64,000 nucleotides of DNA from positions 17,010 to 81,009 of the forward strand of contig JAJRVQ010000063.1 of assembly GCA_024277255.1 (NCBI GenBank). The letters run 5' to 3'. The stretch comes from Acidobacteriota bacterium. GTDB lineage: Bacteria; Acidobacteriota; Thermoanaerobaculia; Multivoradales; SZUA-115. Made by a program: the position numbers and the translations under genes. The number at the start of each line of letters is the position of its first letter. Position 1 is the first letter of the stretch. The notes under the pieces are model-generated. The model was not told where the DNA came from, did not search any database, and was given only the letters and a program-made list of their open reading frames with translations. This document shows, in pieces, positions 61,140-64,000 of the stretch.

Positions 61140-62765
61140 CTACCTACCTGAAAGTTCGAGCAATTCTTTTCGCACCCAGATCTCGCCATGCCGCTCGAAA
61201 CCGTGCGCATCCATCACTCGCGCTTGCCGCTGCCCAAGATTCCATGCTTGCAGGAAGGCATCCGGTCTCTTTTCCACAAAGATGTACGGGTAGTTCCATT
61301 TCATATGGCCGGGACGGAACTCAAGTGCCGAATCAGTATCGAGGGGTTTCACTGCAGACAAACGCGCAATATACCGATCCGAATATCCAAACATATCCAC
61401 TAGGCGAAAGTCGGAAAAGAAGGCGGGAATTCCGGCCCAGAAGGTAGCGACCCTCGCGTCAGAGGGGACTAGCTTCTGGAGTTCTCTGAGTTGGTCAATG
61501 ACTACAGCGTGACTTCCCACCAGCATTGGCCGGTCTCGCATCGAGAACAGCTTCCAGTGCTGTTTCGCCCCTGAGGACAGCAGGAGCCCATTGACCAACA
61601 ATACCAGGGTCAAGGTCACGCCTAGCAACGCAGCTCTGACCAATCCAAGCGCTTGCCACCCCCCCCAACCAGATCTTCGTTGGATCAACGCCAGAAAACT
61701 GGCGAGCGTAGCCCCGCAAACCAGAAACAGAGGAGGCAACGCGAAGACCAAGAAACGGTTGGCGGTTACGTAATCGGGATACTCCCAGGCATCCCCCCCA
61801 ACATAGACGCTGTAAGCGGAGTAGGCAGTGAAAAGTAGCAAGGGCAAGCTGGCCCGCCTGCGCAACTTTGGGTAGCAGATCAGGCCGCAAAACGCCACAC
61901 CAAGAGCCCACCCATAGGTCTTCAGAAAGCTGAGGTAAACGTAGAATCCCCGCAGCCATCGAACCTGAATGGCAGTGCCCGTGAGCTTCAAGTAGTAAGT
62001 ATTAGGCAGCAAATCGCCGAAGTAGAACCACCGGAACAATTGATAGCCCCCCGCAACTGCCAAGAATAGCGTCGCACCAGCAACCCACCTACGCAGTTCA
62101 GCCCGCCGAATTCCACCGAGAGTTGCCACATAGAAGAGCACCACAACAACCAGTATAACCATATCCATCCGGACCAAATAAGCGACCGAGAAGAGACACC
62201 AGAGGGGCAAGATTCGATCTCGTCGAGCTTCGGTAATCTGGTACGCCCAGTAGACTGCGGCCGCAACCAAGAGCGTCTGAAGTGCTGTCTCCATACCCAT
62301 CAATGACCAATAGTTGAGCGGGTAGTAAGCGGCAGTCAATACTACGGCAGGCCACCACGCGTTCGGAACCTCATTCGAGAAGAACCGAGTCGCGATTCGC
62401 CGAATCAAGAACAGATGAGCAACCAACAGTACCAGGGACAAGAGCTGTACCAGAAGAGACCGATACTTCAGATCGATACCGCTCGCGTTGATTGGCACCA
62501 TCAGAGCGGTCCACAAGGGAGTGGTGTACCCTTCGACAGGCTCGCCCTCACGAGCCCAGTTGAGGCACTGTCCTTCGACGAGGTTCCTTGCGTAAGTCAT
62601 CGAAACCATGGCGTCATCGAACAGCACAAAGTGGCGCTGGCCATCTACGAAGAAGGAAGTTCGTTCGATGAACCAGCCACACCACCCAATAAACAGTAAT
62701 GAAACTAGCCCGATACCCACCATAGAGCGAACTTGGCACCAGTTCCCCTGCGAGCCGCTCTTCAT
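61140..62765 (-). CDS. Polytopic membrane protein, AftB-like GT-C glycosyltransferase candidate
   Basis: The 541-residue protein has a signal-anchor (VGIGLVSLLFIGWCGWFI), then LFDDAMVSMTYARNLVEGQC and EPVEGYTTPLWTAL. DDA.(I/V)SMRYA.NL..G followed by EGYT.PLW is the catalytic first loop of a GT-C family related to mycobacterial arabinofuranosyltransferase AftB. Around ten membrane segments follow, then a soluble C-terminal part. An alternative start is ATG 62723. Base composition is lower in GC than upstream genes, perhaps from transfer. The sugar donor and acceptor are unknown. Confidence 0.7.
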   Translation of the reverse strand: MKSGSQGNWCQVRSMVGIGLVSLLFIGWCGWFIERTSFFVDGQRHFVLFDDAMVSMTYARNLVEGQCLNWAREGEPVEGYTTPLWTALMVPINASGIDLKYRSLLVQLLSLVLLVAHLFLIRRIATRFFSNEVPNAWWPAVVLTAAYYPLNYWSLMGMETALQTLLVAAAVYWAYQITEARRDRILPLWCLFSVAYLVRMDMVILVVVVLFYVATLGGIRRAELRRWVAGATLFLAVAGGYQLFRWFYFGDLLPNTYYLKLTGTAIQVRWLRGFYVYLSFLKTYGWALGVAFCGLICYPKLRRRASLPLLLFTAYSAYSVYVGGDAWEYPDYVTANRFLVFALPPLFLVCGATLASFLALIQRRSGWGGWQALGLVRAALLGVTLTLVLLVNGLLLSSGAKQHWKLFSMRDRPMLVGSHAVVIDQLRELQKLVPSDARVATFWAGIPAFFSDFRLVDMFGYSDRYIARLSAVKPLDTDSALEFRPGHMKWNYPYIFVEKRPDAFLQAWNLGQRQARVMDAHGFERHGEIWVRKELLELSGR

Positions 62766-62784
62766 TTTCTAGTGCTGACCATCA

Positions 62785-63930
62785 CTACGAACAATCTGGG
62801 GGGCACGCTATCGACCAGCCAGAAGTATTTCCTGTTTGAAATCCATCATCGAAGATTCCTTCATGAAAATTGACCTCTGTCAGGACGGTGTACGAAAGCC
62901 AGAATTGGTTTAACAGAAAGTTGGAACAGATCTTCGCATCATTCGTCGCAGAGAACAGATAACGTTTTCCACTTGCAGAATTCCACCGAAATGGATGGAA
63001 ACGTCCAGTCGCGTAGCCTGTCGGGATGAATCGAGACTTGGAATAGACCTGATGAGGCTTCGTATCCATTGAGAACCGGCCTGCCACTTCCCACCACGCG
63101 AGGTTACTCCCCACGTTGGAACCCATAGTGTTCAGTTCGTAGGCGTTCGCGGTCTGCCCAAAGGGCACGCAGCCACGACCGCCATCAGTTGGGCAACCAG
63201 CGATCGTGACCCCAACAGAGTTCATACACATTGTCGGAAGTGTGCACTGAATGATGTTTGTCGTATCACAGTTCACGTTCTCAGCGCTCCATGGATCTCC
63301 CTGCAATCCACCCCAAATCTGAAAAGTGCCAGCAGTCGAGTCGAAAAACAGGGATTTGATACTCGTCTTCTCCAGAAATGCGAACGGCAGAAAGCTAAGG
63401 TCGCCATTCACGGCATTCGTGAAGAAATAATTGCCTGAAGAATCTACCGATGTCACGATCCTGATCGTTGGTGTTGCCCCGTTCCAGTCAACCAGGAAGC
63501 GTCCGACCTTGAATAGACCTGCTTCGACGTAGTTTAGGAATCCCCACCACTGCGCTCCATCCTGAAGAGCGCCAGTACTCAGCGCGACTGGATTGAGAAG
63601 CTGCACATTTCCAATGCTGGATTCGAGGAAAGACTTTGGCACAGCTACATGTTCGACCGTATGACTCACCGGGTCCGAAAGGCTCTCGACCCCACTCCCA
63701 ATACCCGCTGCCTCAACTTGCCATTTCCAGTTGATCCCATCTATGCTCGTTGCGTGCCATATCTTCTTGAAAAGGTTCGTATCAGATACATCTGCCAGCA
63801 AGTGGTACAGGATTTGCCCATCGACTGTAGCCAAAATCTCACCTGCCCTGGCCCATAGGATGTCTCGGCTCGCAGTTCGGCTGGACCGGAATGAGTTGGT
63901 TTTGTGTGAGTCATGCCGCGATCTCGGCAT
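62785..63930 (-). CDS. Tagged secreted-type protein, probably 5'-truncated
   Basis: The 381-residue open frame ends GIFDDGFQTGNTSGWSIACP plus four residues, a variant of the DGFESG tag. The body (LYHLLADVSD, KIWHATSIDGINWKW, VDWNGATPTIRIV) resembles bladed beta-propeller proteins such as glycoside-hydrolase family 43-like folds. No signal peptide or ribosome site precedes it, and the frame starts within the upstream gene's end, so the N-terminus is probably lost or misplaced. It is AT-richer than average. Confidence 0.55.
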   Translation of the reverse strand: MPRSRHDSHKTNSFRSSRTASRDILWARAGEILATVDGQILYHLLADVSDTNLFKKIWHATSIDGINWKWQVEAAGIGSGVESLSDPVSHTVEHVAVPKSFLESSIGNVQLLNPVALSTGALQDGAQWWGFLNYVEAGLFKVGRFLVDWNGATPTIRIVTSVDSSGNYFFTNAVNGDLSFLPFAFLEKTSIKSLFFDSTAGTFQIWGGLQGDPWSAENVNCDTTNIIQCTLPTMCMNSVGVTIAGCPTDGGRGCVPFGQTANAYELNTMGSNVGSNLAWWEVAGRFSMDTKPHQVYSKSRFIPTGYATGRFHPFRWNSASGKRYLFSATNDAKICSNFLLNQFWLSYTVLTEVNFHEGIFDDGFQTGNTSGWSIACPPDCS

Positions 63931-64000
63931 CCTTGTTCATCAAAGCATCCAGTTTCTTTTTAGCCGCCTTAGCCCAGCCCTGCCAGGCCGGTAGCTGCAC
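63911..64000 (-). CDS. C-terminal end of a gene cut by the window edge
   Basis: A minus-strand frame enters from the right edge and ends at TGA 63911-63913, encoding a tail with WQGWAKAAKKKLDALMNKDA before the stop. About 29 codons are visible, which is too little to name a family. It lies on the same strand as the tagged protein gene, whose possible first codons overlap it. Confidence 0.5.
   Translation of the reverse strand: MQLPAWQGWAKAAKKKLDALMNKDAEIAA

Overview
The window is a GC-rich bacterial chromosome segment with no rRNA, no CRISPR array and no intact insertion sequence. Several traits point to Acidobacteriota, perhaps a Thermoanaerobaculia-like lineage: giant carboxypeptidase-regulatory-repeat proteins, DUF4388 and FG-GAP/ASPIC proteins, sulfatases ending in LRALGYL, and secreted proteins ending in a DGFESGxxxxW-type tag. 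This assignment is inference from protein style, not from a marker gene.

Layout. 1-2.95 kb: BNR-repeat protein (cut by the edge), XdhC, and an AAA/DUF4143 ATPase with a palindromic control region. 3.1-4.7 kb: small secreted protein, a perfect 21-bp hairpin, a VapBC-type pair and a patch of degenerate GTGGCACC-type repeats. 4.7-7.3 kb: three-gene operon of secreted proteins including an M91-like metallopeptidase. 7.3-17.2 kb: sulfatase-fold lipoprotein, MsbA-like exporter, lipopolysaccharide-type kinase, ICMT-like methyltransferase, membrane proteins and a zinc metalloprotease with Fn3 domains. 17.3-25.1 kb: FmdB, DUF4388 protein, MoeA, a tagged secreted protein, a DUF5615/DUF433 pair, tRNA-Sec, DEAD-box helicase, Rieske oxygenase and a CBS protein. 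25.3-35.7 kb: two tandem ~1380-residue repeat proteins and a second MsbA-like exporter. 35.8-39.6 kb: a small defence/toxin island holding RHH-RelE, TerB, a complete retron (ncRNA, nucleoside-deoxyribosyltransferase-like effector, reverse transcriptase) and BrnTA. 40.3-47.2 kb: HMG-CoA reductase, a carotenoid-isomerase-like oxidoreductase, an FG-GAP/ASPIC protein interrupted by one in-frame UGA, and an SDR-acyltransferase fusion. 47.4-50.0 kb: a small secreted peptide, a TPR protein and an IPTL-CTERM protein. 50.3-53.4 kb: HlyD-ABC efflux operon. 53.6-64 kb: broken and intact small secreted genes, SucA, PIG-L deacetylase, a GT-C membrane protein and a truncated tagged protein.

Two observations stand out. 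First, the window carries a clear selC (tRNA-Sec, anticodon UCA, encoded CCA). About 23 kb away an 824-codon FG-GAP/ASPIC reading frame contains a single in-frame UGA, followed about 20 nt later by a GC hairpin with a GGUC loop, resembling the bacterial SECIS. It is a candidate new selenoprotein, although a nonsense mutation is not excluded. Second, the retron is complete: the msr-msd RNA can be folded from the sequence (a1/a2 pairing, TTAGC branch site, 16+5-bp msd stem), with its own promoter and an RcaT-like effector ahead of the RT.

Functional links: XdhC and MoeA both serve molybdenum-cofactor enzymes. MsbA-like, kinase and methyltransferase genes suggest envelope lipid or LPS work. At least five toxin-antitoxin-like loci are scattered through the accessory stretches.
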